This document shows, in pieces, positions 1 through 7,571 of a DNA stretch of 16,078 bases (positions are counted from its first letter, which is position 1; every line of letters starts with the position of its first letter). Location of the stretch: positions 1-16,078 of the forward strand of contig JAQGPE010000299.1 of the NCBI GenBank assembly GCA_028293225.1. Direction: 5' to 3'. The DNA is from Akkermansiaceae bacterium. Lineage in GTDB: Bacteria > Verrucomicrobiota > Verrucomicrobiia > Verrucomicrobiales > Akkermansiaceae. Below the pieces are notes generated by a model that was given only the letters and a program-made list of their open reading frames with translations, was not told the origin of the DNA and did no database searches. Made by a program: the position numbers and the translations under genes.

Positions 1-1
1 T

Positions 2-931
2 CTGGGCGCCCATGCCGATTTTCTTCCGTCTTTCGCCCAAGCGAGGGAGATCTCCCTTTCGGCTATGATCACCGAAGGAGGCAAGCCACAAAACATCTCC
101 ATCTGCTGGCGAAAGGATGGCCTGAGCGCCGGCTGCACGATTCAGTCCGGATCCTCGCGTTTTCTGGACATGACACACGTGAAAACGAGCTTCAGCCAGG
201 CGCCCGATTTCCAGGCCATCTATGAGCAGGCGATGAAGACGGAAGCTGCCATGCCTCTGTTCAACGAGCCGGGGCCTGACGACGAGCCGATCACCACTTC
301 ATTCGAAATCTTTTCGGGTATGGCGTCAGCGAAATGGGCATTTATAGGAACCAGAAATGCCACCGCCGATCGGGAGGTTCGGAAATTGTATGCGTTGATG
401 GAAAAGACTCTTACCGAAGAGCAGCGACTCGCTCTCGCCGGTCCGGGAGAGGCGATGGAAAAGCCCGAAAAAGGCACCGCAGGACGAAAGAGCCTCTCGG
501 TTGCATGGTCGCAACAACAGCAAAGGGATAGCTCCGTCGCGGGTTGCACCATCTCAATCGAGGGAACCAGCAGCGGGTCCAAATTCAAGATCAGTTCAAC
601 CGCGGGAAAACTGAATTTTATCAGCTTCGAGAAAGGATTTTCAAAGGATCTGCGACAATCCGCGCCTCTGACGAAGTGGCCAAGCGATTCCCTGGCGGAT
701 GCTTATAACAGCTATCGGAAGGAAAGTCAGCCTCATGCAGAGAACTTCGACCAAGGCCCTGTTCCAACCGGTCCGATGATCAACTATGAGATCCACTCAG
801 GCACCCAGAACTTCCAGTCCCAGATCAATTGCCCGGATGCTGCCACTGTTCCCCTTGCGTGCAGGAACCTCGAAACAAGGCTCCGGAAGTTGCTCACAGC
901 CGGGCAGATCAAGGCACTGGATTTGAAGTAG
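2..931 (+). CDS. Hypothetical protein with two divergent copies of one domain, probably 5' partial
   Basis: I do not recognise the family. The frame is open to the left edge, so the gene probably begins outside the window; the first ATG is at 65 and has no well-placed ribosome binding site. Counted from that ATG (288 residues), two segments resemble each other: about 11-124 and about 143-285. Both have an AGCTI block near the start (Cys24 and Cys161), an E-I-x-S-G block in the middle (81-85 and 242-246), and a helical end in which TLTEEQRLAL (115-124) matches LLTAGQIKAL (276-285). This points to an old internal duplication. No membrane segment or catalytic motif is visible in the part present. 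The DNA is less GC-rich than in the genes to the right. A hairpin terminator follows about 55 bp after the stop. That it is a gene is fairly sure; function is unknown. Confidence 0.7.
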   Translation: MGAHADFLPSFAQAREISLSAMITEGGKPQNISICWRKDGLSAGCTIQSGSSRFLDMTHVKTSFSQAPDFQAIYEQAMKTEAAMPLFNEPGPDDEPITTSFEIFSGMASAKWAFIGTRNATADREVRKLYALMEKTLTEEQRLALAGPGEAMEKPEKGTAGRKSLSVAWSQQQQRDSSVAGCTISIEGTSSGSKFKISSTAGKLNFISFEKGFSKDLRQSAPLTKWPSDSLADAYNSYRKESQPHAENFDQGPVPTGPMINYEIHSGTQNFQSQINCPDAATVPLACRNLETRLRKLLTAGQIKALDLK

Positions 932-984
932 TCCTCAGAAAGATCAACCGCTCTGGATGCGACCGACTCATTGCGGATTTTCTC

Positions 985-1030
985 AAAAGAATCGGCGGCG
1001 GCCCCTATGTGGAGCTGCCGCCGATTTTGG
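985..1030. terminator. Bidirectional hairpin terminator
   Basis: A perfect 10-bp stem, AATCGGCGGC (990-999) with GCCGCCGATT (1017-1026), encloses a 17-nt loop and can be extended by a G-T pair and an A-T pair. On the plus strand it runs into TTTTGG. On the minus strand it is followed by TTCTTTTGAG. It lies just after the stop codon at 931 and could also stop transcription from the right. A second, weaker hairpin, GATCTTC-AG-GAAGATC, lies at 1074-1089 and is followed by CTCTTT on the plus strand. Confidence 0.5.
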
Positions 1031-1102
1031 TTAACTCTGAGATTCGTCAGAATTCGCTATCCGGCTCCGCGCCGATCTTCAGGAAGATCCGGCTCTTTCC
1101 GG

Positions 1103-1438
1103 TCACGGTTTCCGGCGGCAGGCTCGAGAGGCCGCTTCATAGCCGGAGCTGAGCGGCAGGGCAGTGGCGGTAGCAATCGCCGTTGAGGTCGGATTGTCAC
1201 CAGGCCAATCCAGAAATCGCTGGGCACCTAAGGCAGGCGCCGCCGCACCGATCACCGCGCTGACGGCGCCCGTCTTCCGCGGCGTGCCATTGTAGGAGTC
1301 CTGCGTCGAGGCTGCTTCCGCCCGGGACATGCCAAGCGAGATGGCGCCGCCCTGCCCGGAGGTCGTTTGGCCGAAGCCGAGCATATCCACCGAGATCGAG
1401 AAGCCGCTTGGCGAACCGGCTCCCTTGAGGTCAATCTC
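1103..1438 (-). pseudogene. Possible remnant of a protein gene (111 codons open, no convincing start)
   Basis: On the minus strand a frame is open from just after a TAA (1439-1441) down to a TGA at 1103-1105. It reads like protein from its first codon (EIDLKGAGSPSGFSISVDML) but has no ATG before residue 19; GTG at 1390 and ATG at 1384 are the first usable starts, and both fall inside the protein-like stretch. It is rich in Gly, Ala, Ser and Thr, with a hydrophobic patch around VSAVIGAAAPALGA. I recognise no family. It may be the 3' part of a gene whose 5' part has been lost, or a chance open frame in GC-rich DNA. It would converge on the hairpins at 985-1093. Confidence 0.25.
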
Positions 1439-1445
1439 TTAGTGA

Positions 1446-1556
1446 GGGGTGAAATTTCACCCCGGGCCGGTCGGGAAACCCGGTTGACTCGTAAAATGCT
1501 GCATCCTCCGCGCAGCGATCCCCGTGGGCTTTCTTCCGGCCGGGCGAGCCGGCCGG
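1446..1556. repeat. Cluster of self-complementary elements, including an 18-bp perfect palindrome
   Basis: Three elements lie in a row. GGGGTGAAATTTCACCCC (1446-1463) is a perfect 18-bp palindrome, as expected for a dimeric regulator site or a cruciform. CGGG-AAA-CCCG (1472-1482) is a small hairpin. CCGGCCGG-GCGAG-CCGGCCGG (1536-1556) is an 8-bp all-GC stem with a 5-nt loop, flanked by CCCCG and CGGGG that could extend the fold. None is followed by a T-run on either strand, so they do not look like ordinary intrinsic terminators. No tRNA or known riboswitch signature was seen. Confidence 0.4.
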
Positions 1557-1705
1557 GGTATTTATCGGGGAGCGATTTCTAACAAGCAGGGAGTTATGTG
1601 AAACGGAAATGTCAGAAGACAATTTGTGGATTGCTGACGCTTTCCTGGTACTTTGAAATCGCCCTTCAGCGCGCGCCTCCCCCCTCGCTCAATTGTCACA
1701 AAGCC

Positions 1706-1849
1706 ATGACTGCAGCAAGCCGTTACGAATACAGGGAGAGGGCCAAGTCTTCCCGCCGTCGCCATCCTTTACGGAGTTTCTGGAAATGGTTCCGCTTCCT
1801 GTTCAAGCCGAAATGGATGAGACAGTACGAGAAGTTCAAGGATAAGTGA
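1706..1849 (+). CDS. Small basic, aromatic-rich hypothetical protein (47 aa)
   Basis: A 47-residue frame from ATG at 1706. The first half is dominated by Arg and Lys (RERAKSSRRRH, about residues 9-19). The second half is amphipathic and Trp/Phe/Lys-rich (FWKWFRFLFKPKWMRQYEKF, about 23-42). Codon choice in the second half (TTC, AAG, CTG, TAC, GAG) matches the sure genes of the window. The same frame extends up to GTG at 1598, which has GGGAG 4 bp upstream and would give 83 residues, but the added part reads poorly as protein. No family is recognised. The composition would suit a membrane- or nucleic-acid-binding peptide, which is only inference. Confidence 0.4.
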   Translation: MTAASRYEYRERAKSSRRRHPLRSFWKWFRFLFKPKWMRQYEKFKDK

Positions 1850-1889
1850 CAGATCTTTCGTTAGATGCATTAATCATAAGTGATTCGTC

Positions 1890-2105
1890 TCAACGATCCT
1901 TCAGGATCACGCGCGCGCCGGTGAAGGCCCTGGGGCAGACGACCACGCTGTCAGGATGGCTGAAATCCCGCTGCAGCTCGATCCTGCGGAAACCAGGATC
2001 GCCTTCGGGCCCTGGATCACCAGGACCGGGCGCAAAGGTCACTTCGCCGGCGAAGAGCTTGAAGTGACCTCCCGTGACAATTCCACCGGATGATAGCGGA
2101 TGAAG
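1890..2105 (-). pseudogene. Possible C-terminal gene fragment downstream of the dehydrogenase
   Basis: A minus-strand frame ends at TGA (1890-1892) and stays open back to about 2105. Its last 60 or so codons have the codon pattern of real genes here and read as plausible protein (GEVTFAPGPGDPGPEGDPGF, then a stretch ending SVVVCPRAFTGARVILKDR). The first available start is GTG at 2042, giving only 50 residues, although protein-like sequence begins before it. Upstream, between 2060 and 2156, a different minus-strand frame reads well (ERSKRLTSFFIRYHPVELS), which suggests a frameshift in a decayed gene. No family is recognised. A short AT-rich tract (about 1850-1890) and a small hairpin, GATCCT-TC-AGGATC (1895-1908), lie at its 3' end. 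Confidence 0.3.
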
Positions 2106-2156
2106 AAGCTGGTCAGGCGCTTGCTCCGCTCCGGCGGCAGGGTGCCCCTCAGGCCG

Positions 2157-5100
2157 TCAGCCGCCGGTGGCCTTCAGCGAGGCGAGGTATTCCACCAACG
2201 AAGTGAAATCCTCGATGGTGAGGCCGCTGGCCAGGCCGGGCGGCATCATCGAGTTCGGCAGGCGCTGCTCTTCGGCGGCGTCGTCGCGCTTGAACCTGCT
2301 GACCGCTCCCTGGATGTCGCGGAGTTCCACGACGCCATCGGCTTCAGCGGTGACGAAGCCGAGCTTCGAGCTGCCGTCCTTCATTTTGAAGAGGGCGGTC
2401 TGGAAGCCTTGGGCAACGACCTTGTTCGGATCGAGGATCGACTCGATGAGGTACTCGCGCGGGAACTTGGCTCCGGCAGCGCCGAGGTAGGGGCCTTTCT
2501 GCTCGGCCTTCAGATCGGTCGCGTGGCAGGAAATGCAGCCCAGCGAGGTGAAGAGACGCTGACCGGTGGCGACGTCGCCGTGACCGGTGAGAGCGGCTTT
2601 GGAAACCTCTTCGACCGGCAGTTCGGCGACATGCTTGCCGCTGGAGGCGGTGGTGGCGATCGCGGCCTTGGCGGCGGTGGCGGCCTCGATGACCTCCGTG
2701 TTGTCCCAGTGGATGCCGTCCTCGATCTGCTTGTCGAAGCCGGGCATTTTCAGCGCGGCGATGGCGGCGAAGAAGCCAACTTCCTTCGGCGAGCGGTCGG
2801 TCAGATTCTGGACTTCTTTCTTGGCCTCAGGCTTGGAAAGCGGGCTGTGGGACACGGTGAGCAGGGCCTCCCAGGCGATCTGGCTGCCGGCATTGCCTTC
2901 GGCCGAGCCAAGCTCGCGCAGTTCGTCGATCTGGCCGCCGCGGGCGGGGGAGTTCACGAAGTCATTCAGGAACTGCGCGGCTTCGGGCTCGGCTTCCTTG
3001 TCCTTGGTCCAGGTGGCGAGCACGCTGAGGCGATAGGGGAGGGATTCATCTTCACCGGCGGAGACGATGGCGCGGTAGCACTCGGCGCGGCGGCTGAAGG
3101 GGCGCTTGGCGTCCTTGGCGGCCTCGGCCAGCAGCTTGAGCTGGCTCGGGTTCAGTTGCTTGGAGGAAAGCGCGGTCATCACCGGATCGACGCCTTCCAG
3201 TTTCAGGTCGGAAATCGGCAGGCGGTTCTTGCCGAGCACATCGAGCAGGTCGTTCTGACGATCCTTGGCGACGAGGGAGAATTTCTTTTCGATCGCCTCG
3301 CGGATCCTGGCGGTCTGGGCCCACTCGACCGGAGCGTAATAAGGGCCGCGGTCATCCGGGCGGGTTTCCCACCAGCTCTTCAGGTCCCAGGGCTTTTCAT
3401 CGTAATGAAGGCGGGCCAGGGCGGATAGCAGGTCGAAGGCCAGCGCCGGATCCTGGGTCTTGTTGAGCTGGTCGATCAGGCCATCGACCACGTCCGGCCG
3501 GTGCAGGCGCTCCAGCGAGCGCAGCGCCAGAGTGCGGGTGGCTGGATCGGCGACGGCCTCCAGGCATGGCGGGATATTGCGCAGGCTGACCAGCACCTGC
3601 ATGGCGGTGTGCGGCAGGCGCGGCGAGCCTTCCGGCTCCTTCCAGGTCTTCGAGGCGGCGATGATCCTGGCGGCGCTGTTGGTCGCGTTCAGTTTTTGCA
3701 GGCCGATCAGGCCCTGCAGGGCGACGCGTGGATTCGGGTCAGTGAGGGCGTTTTCGTAAGCGGCGACGGGCACGCCATCGAGCTCGCCGGAGCGGTCCGC
3801 CATGGCGCGCAGGACCTGCTCGCGGACGGCGCCGTCCCTTAGCATGCCGGAGAGATACTTGGTGCTCGAAGCGCCGAGCAGTTGCTTGAGGGTGAAGATC
3901 GCGGCGGTGCGGACAGCGATGTCCCGCTTCGTGTCCTGGGCCAGGACCAGCACATCATGGGCGAAGTCCGGCTTCGGCGCGCGCTTGAGGATTTCCCGCT
4001 GCGCTTCCAGGCGCTGCACGGCGCTGGCGGAGGCGAGCAGGCCGACCAGTTCGCGGTCTTTCACCGTGTGAACATCCGTATATTTCGCCGGGGTTTCGCC
4101 GGGATACAAGACCTGGTGGATCATGCCGACCGGCTTGCCGGGGCCTTCGAAGTTGAAGGTCGCACCGCGCCAGTCCGCCAGGTAGAGCTTCGAGTTGCCG
4201 TCGACGTCGATGTCGATCGCGCGTGGGAGTTCCTGGAAGACCTTCTGGTCGATCTTGAAGGTCGCGCCGGAGCGTTCCAGGGGGTGGTAGTAAATGTTCC
4301 CGGTGGTCCAGTCGCAGGAGAACAGCATGTTCCGGAAGGCGGGCGGGAAGCCGGGCTCGTCCAGCCACAGCGCACCGGTGCCGGAGCCGCCGCCGTAGTC
4401 GGCGAGGGGGATGATCGCCTCGTCGCCGAAGTTCTTGTAGAGCCGCGGGTAGCCCATGTTGGCCAGCTCCGTGTAGTGGTGGAAGCGGGTGTTCCAGCCC
4501 TTGCCGTCGTTGGTATTGTCGCGGCTGAAAAGATCGAGCTCAGGGGAAATCGCGGTGTCGCAGATGTTGCGGGTCATCAGCGCGTAGGGCTCGATCTGGG
4601 AGCCGTCCGGCCGCACGCGCAGCACGCCGCCGCCGTGGAGCACGTAGGTCGAGCCGTCGGTGCCCTTGGCCGGATGCGCGCCGAAGTCGCCGACGGAAAT
4701 GTAGAGCCAGCCGTCGATGCCCATGCGGACACCGTTGGTGGTGTGGTCGGCGCCGCGCGGGTTTTCGATCCCGCCGCCGAGGCCGGTCACGAGGATTTTC
4801 TCTTCATCGGCCACGCCGTCGCCATTGGTGTCGCGGTAGGCGCTGAGGAAGGGTGGGTGGATCAGATAGAGGGTGTCGCCGACGAAATGGCTGCCGCGCG
4901 GGCTGCCGACGTCCGGGACGAAATGGACGAACTCATCGGCCTTGCCGTCGCCGTCGGTGTCGCGGCAGCGGATGATCCGGCCCATGTGCGGGGCACGGCC
5001 CAGCGAGCCGTCCTGGTCGGAGGAAACATAGAGATCGCCGTTGGGCGCGGCGCTGATGGAGGTCGGGTAGTCGACCTGAGGCGGCCCTGCGAACTCGTGG

Positions 5101-5177
5101 ATGGTGAAGCCCTCCGGCACCGCCGAGGCAGCGGAAATCAGGGCGAGCGGGATGAAGCAACGGGAAAGGGAGTGCAT
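2157..5177 (-). CDS. Secreted PVC-type dehydrogenase with beta-propeller, HEAT-like repeats and C-terminal cytochrome c
   Basis: A 1006-residue exported protein of the type common in Planctomycetes and Verrucomicrobia, often annotated as a PVC-type heme-binding or membrane-bound dehydrogenase-domain protein; its substrate is usually thought to be a sugar or alcohol and cannot be told here. Residues 1-19 are a signal peptide, with likely cleavage after SAASA. A propeller domain of glucose/sorbosone dehydrogenase type covers about 20-400, with two Asp-rich calcium-type loops, DTDGDGKAD (73-81) and DTNGDGVADE (116-125). An alpha-helical HEAT-like region covers about 400-830. The end is a cytochrome c domain with CISCH at 881-885 for covalent heme, a family-typical ESILDPNK block, and Met977/978 in SMMPP as candidate axial ligand. 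It should act in the periplasm or at the cell surface and pass electrons to the heme. The start is ATG at 5177; no Shine-Dalgarno is visible. Confidence 0.93.
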   Translation of the reverse strand: MHSLSRCFIPLALISAASAVPEGFTIHEFAGPPQVDYPTSISAAPNGDLYVSSDQDGSLGRAPHMGRIIRCRDTDGDGKADEFVHFVPDVGSPRGSHFVGDTLYLIHPPFLSAYRDTNGDGVADEEKILVTGLGGGIENPRGADHTTNGVRMGIDGWLYISVGDFGAHPAKGTDGSTYVLHGGGVLRVRPDGSQIEPYALMTRNICDTAISPELDLFSRDNTNDGKGWNTRFHHYTELANMGYPRLYKNFGDEAIIPLADYGGGSGTGALWLDEPGFPPAFRNMLFSCDWTTGNIYYHPLERSGATFKIDQKVFQELPRAIDIDVDGNSKLYLADWRGATFNFEGPGKPVGMIHQVLYPGETPAKYTDVHTVKDRELVGLLASASAVQRLEAQREILKRAPKPDFAHDVLVLAQDTKRDIAVRTAAIFTLKQLLGASSTKYLSGMLRDGAVREQVLRAMADRSGELDGVPVAAYENALTDPNPRVALQGLIGLQKLNATNSAARIIAASKTWKEPEGSPRLPHTAMQVLVSLRNIPPCLEAVADPATRTLALRSLERLHRPDVVDGLIDQLNKTQDPALAFDLLSALARLHYDEKPWDLKSWWETRPDDRGPYYAPVEWAQTARIREAIEKKFSLVAKDRQNDLLDVLGKNRLPISDLKLEGVDPVMTALSSKQLNPSQLKLLAEAAKDAKRPFSRRAECYRAIVSAGEDESLPYRLSVLATWTKDKEAEPEAAQFLNDFVNSPARGGQIDELRELGSAEGNAGSQIAWEALLTVSHSPLSKPEAKKEVQNLTDRSPKEVGFFAAIAALKMPGFDKQIEDGIHWDNTEVIEAATAAKAAIATTASSGKHVAELPVEEVSKAALTGHGDVATGQRLFTSLGCISCHATDLKAEQKGPYLGAAGAKFPREYLIESILDPNKVVAQGFQTALFKMKDGSSKLGFVTAEADGVVELRDIQGAVSRFKRDDAAEEQRLPNSMMPPGLASGLTIEDFTSLVEYLASLKATGG

Positions 5178-5428
5178 GGCGCGGCAACCTATACGCGCAG
5201 GGATTCCGCTTTTCTCAAGCCGCGCGTGGTTTCTGCTTCGTCAGCCAACTTCATGAACCAAAAAGGCGAATCCGTGACGCTAGGGGCGGGGCAGGTGCCG
5301 GGGAAAAGAAGCGATTTTCGGCTTTTCATTGGCACCATCCCCGCTCTGTTGGCGCGTGATGGCGGTGGGTGACCACCGGCCATTTCCGCGCTGAAACGGC
5401 TCGCCCGATACTTCCCGAATCGATCCCT
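5178..5428. promoter_or_regulatory. Divergent intergenic region
   Basis: This 251-bp gap lies between two genes that start in opposite directions, so it should hold both promoters. For the minus-strand gene the best match is TTGAGA (5213-5218) and TATAGG (5188-5193), 19 bp apart and therefore weak. No good promoter was found by eye for the plus-strand gene. An in-frame GTG at 5369 could lengthen the plus-strand protein by 20 residues but would hide its signal peptide. Confidence 0.3.
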
Positions 5429-7462
5429 ATGAAGAATCTCCGCTCCCGACTCCGCTACGTCCTCCCGGCCCTGTATTGTTCCGCGCTGCCTTTGTCCGCC
5501 GAGCCGGACACTCTGGCCGCCCAACGCTTCGGGACCTGGGGTTTCGACCTCTCCGGACGGAACGAAACCGTGAAGCCGGGCGACGATTTCTATGAATATG
5601 CCAGCGGCAAGTTCGTGGAGCGCACGGTGATTCCGCCGGACCGGGTGCGCTTCGGCAACTTCGACGCGCTGAGCCTGCTCTCCGAAGCCCGCGTCCGCGG
5701 CATCCTGGAAGAGGCCGCGAAAACCCCGAGTCCTGCGACGGCGAAGATCGCCGCCTTCTACGCCGCCTACATGGATGCCGACCGCGCCAACAGCCTGGGC
5801 GCCAAGCCGATCGAAGCCGACCTGGAAGAGATCAAGGCCGCGGCAAGCCGTGACGCCCTGGTGGCGATCCTGGCCAAGACCGACGGCCTGCACCGCGATC
5901 TGTTCGGCGTCGGCATCGGCCCCGATCCGAAGGATCCGACCCGCTACAAGGTATCCGCCGGCTCCGGCGGTCTGGGCCTGCCGGACAAGGATTACTACCT
6001 CAAGCCGGCCTTCGCGGAGATCAAGACGAAGTACGAAGCCTATGTGGCGAAGATGTTGACCCTGATCGGCTGGCCGGAAGCGGAGACGCGGGCCAAGGAG
6101 ATCGTCGCCTATGAAACCGCGCTGGCGCAGGTGAGCTGGGAGCGGGCGGAAACGCGCGACCGCGACAAGACCTACAACCCGATGACCCCGGCGGAACTGA
6201 CGGCCTATGCGCCGGGTTACGATTTCGCGGCAGCGCTGAAGGTCAGCGGCCTGTCGAAGGCCGATAAGATCGTCGTCAGCGACAACACCGCCTTTCCAAA
6301 GAAGGCCAAGATTTTCTCTGAAACCTCGCTCGATACTCTGAAGGCTTCGGCGGCGTTCGGCGTGGCGGAAGCGGCGGCGCCTTATCTTTCCCAGCCGTTC
6401 ATCGACGCCCAGTTCGAGTTCCGCGCCAAGACGCTGTCCGGCCAGCCGGAGCCTCTGGCCCGCTGGAAGCGTGCGATCGCCGCGACCAACGGCGCTCTTG
6501 GCGAGGAGGTCGGCAAGGTCTATGTGGCGCGCTATTTCCCGGCCGAGTCGAAGCGCCAGATGCTGGAACTCGTCGCCAACGTGGAGAAGGTCCTGGCGCT
6601 GCGCATCGACAAGCTCGACTGGATGGGCGACGCGACCAAGAAGGCCGCTCAGGAAAAGCTGGCGAAGTTGACCGTGAAGATCGGCTACCCGGACGAATTC
6701 AAGGACTACTCGGCCTACCAGGTCGCTGCGGACGATCTGCTCGGCAACGTTCGTCGCTCGAACCTCTTCGAATGGCAGCGCGATCTCGACCGCATCGATA
6801 AGCCGGTCGACCGCAAGGAGTGGGGCATGTCGCCGCAGACGGTGAATGCCTACTACAACCCGACGATGAACGAGATCGTCTTCCCGGCCGCGATTCTCCA
6901 GCCACCATTCTTCGATCCTCAGGCCGACTCCGCCATCAACTACGGCGGCATCGGCGGCGTGATCGGCCACGAAATCAGCCACGGCTTCGACGATCAGGGC
7001 CGCAAGTCCAACGGCGACGGCGTGCTGAAGGATTGGTGGACCGCTGAGGATGCGGCCAAGTTCGATGCGAAGGCTGACAAACTCGGCGAGCAGTACGGCG
7101 AGACCGAGATCCTGCCTGGCGAAAAGATCAACGGCAAGCTGACCATGGGTGAGAACATCGGTGACATGGGCGGCATCAACCTGGCCCTGGACGCCTACCG
7201 TGCCTCGCTGGGCGGCAAGCCGGCCCCGGTGCTCGATGGCGTCACCGGCGAGCAGCGCGTCTTCCTCGGCTGGGCCCAGGTCTGGCGTCAGAAGATCCGC
7301 CAGGAAGCGCTGATCAAGCAGCTCCACACCGACCCGCATTCACCTGCCGTGGCACGGGTGAACCTGTTGTTCCGCAATGTGGATGCCTGGTACGATGCCT
7401 TCGACGTGAAGCCCGGCGACAAACTTTATGTGAAACCGGAAGACCGGGTGAAGATCTGGTAA
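5429..7462 (+). CDS. M13 family (neprilysin/PepO-like) zinc metallopeptidase, exported
   Basis: A 677-residue full-length M13 peptidase, which cleaves peptides of limited size outside the cytoplasm. Residues 1-24 form a signal peptide (basic start, hydrophobic LRYVLPALYCSALPLSA). The N-terminal M13 domain begins with the usual GDDFYEYASGKF block. The catalytic domain has VNAYYNPTMNEIVFPAAILQ, the zinc motif HEISH (His514, Glu515, His518), and ENIGDMGG, whose Glu575 is the third zinc ligand and Asp579 its partner. DPHSPAVARVN near the end holds the expected substrate-binding Arg, and the protein ends in the family's typical PEDRVKIW. Spacing of these motifs matches neprilysin closely, so it should be active. 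ATG at 5429 was chosen because the signal peptide starts there. It is divergent from the cytochrome gene and followed by its own terminator. Confidence 0.96.
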   Translation: MKNLRSRLRYVLPALYCSALPLSAEPDTLAAQRFGTWGFDLSGRNETVKPGDDFYEYASGKFVERTVIPPDRVRFGNFDALSLLSEARVRGILEEAAKTPSPATAKIAAFYAAYMDADRANSLGAKPIEADLEEIKAAASRDALVAILAKTDGLHRDLFGVGIGPDPKDPTRYKVSAGSGGLGLPDKDYYLKPAFAEIKTKYEAYVAKMLTLIGWPEAETRAKEIVAYETALAQVSWERAETRDRDKTYNPMTPAELTAYAPGYDFAAALKVSGLSKADKIVVSDNTAFPKKAKIFSETSLDTLKASAAFGVAEAAAPYLSQPFIDAQFEFRAKTLSGQPEPLARWKRAIAATNGALGEEVGKVYVARYFPAESKRQMLELVANVEKVLALRIDKLDWMGDATKKAAQEKLAKLTVKIGYPDEFKDYSAYQVAADDLLGNVRRSNLFEWQRDLDRIDKPVDRKEWGMSPQTVNAYYNPTMNEIVFPAAILQPPFFDPQADSAINYGGIGGVIGHEISHGFDDQGRKSNGDGVLKDWWTAEDAAKFDAKADKLGEQYGETEILPGEKINGKLTMGENIGDMGGINLALDAYRASLGGKPAPVLDGVTGEQRVFLGWAQVWRQKIRQEALIKQLHTDPHSPAVARVNLLFRNVDAWYDAFDVKPGDKLYVKPEDRVKIW

Positions 7463-7484
7463 GCCGTTTTCAGGCGATGTTTTC

Positions 7485-7532
7485 GGCCCGGCTTTGGCGT
7501 CTTTTCCGACGCTGAGGCCGGGCCTTCTCTTT
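7485..7532 (+). terminator. Intrinsic terminator of the M13 peptidase gene
   Basis: Outer stem GGCCCGGC (7485-7492) with GCCGGGCC (7517-7524), inner stem GCGTC (7497-7501) with GACGC (7508-7512), then TTCTCTTT. It lies 22 bp after the stop codon at 7462. The minus strand has no T-run after the hairpin, so it probably serves only the plus-strand gene. Confidence 0.65.
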
Positions 7533-7571
7533 GGTGCTGATGCCGCTGCGATGATCCCTCCTCCCCCAGAG

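Larger units (their letters stand above)
932..1705. other. Gene-poor stretch
   Basis: This stretch has no gene I can support with confidence. It holds the terminator hairpins, the doubtful minus-strand remnant and the palindrome cluster listed separately. From 1557 to 1705 I see nothing clear, apart from a GGGAG motif 4 bp before a GTG at 1598 that could lengthen the small protein beginning at 1706. Confidence 0.5.

Noticed and set aside
1536..1556. GC-rich hairpin as an intrinsic terminator
   Set aside because: No T-run follows it on either strand, and no sure gene ends just before it.
1440..1600. Riboswitch or tRNA
   Set aside because: No cloverleaf, T-loop or known riboswitch core motif could be found by eye.
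1846..2067. A 73-codon plus-strand frame overlapping the end of the small basic protein gene
   Set aside because: Most of it is antisense to the better minus-strand reading at 1890-2042, and it is low-complexity Ser/Pro/Gly sequence.
2100..3428. A 442-codon plus-strand frame opposite the cytochrome/HEAT part
   Set aside because: It is Gly/Leu-rich antisense reading; the opposite strand holds the CISCH heme motif and family signatures.
3882..5372. A 496-codon plus-strand frame opposite the propeller-cytochrome gene
   Set aside because: It overlaps the start and propeller domain of a clearly coding minus-strand gene, and its translation is dominated by Val, Ala, Gly and Asp without recognisable motifs.
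5189..7339. A 716-codon open frame on the minus strand opposite the M13 peptidase
   Set aside because: It is the antisense of a sure gene with all M13 motifs; its translation is Arg/Leu/Val/His-rich low-complexity sequence of the kind GC-rich codon use creates on the other strand.
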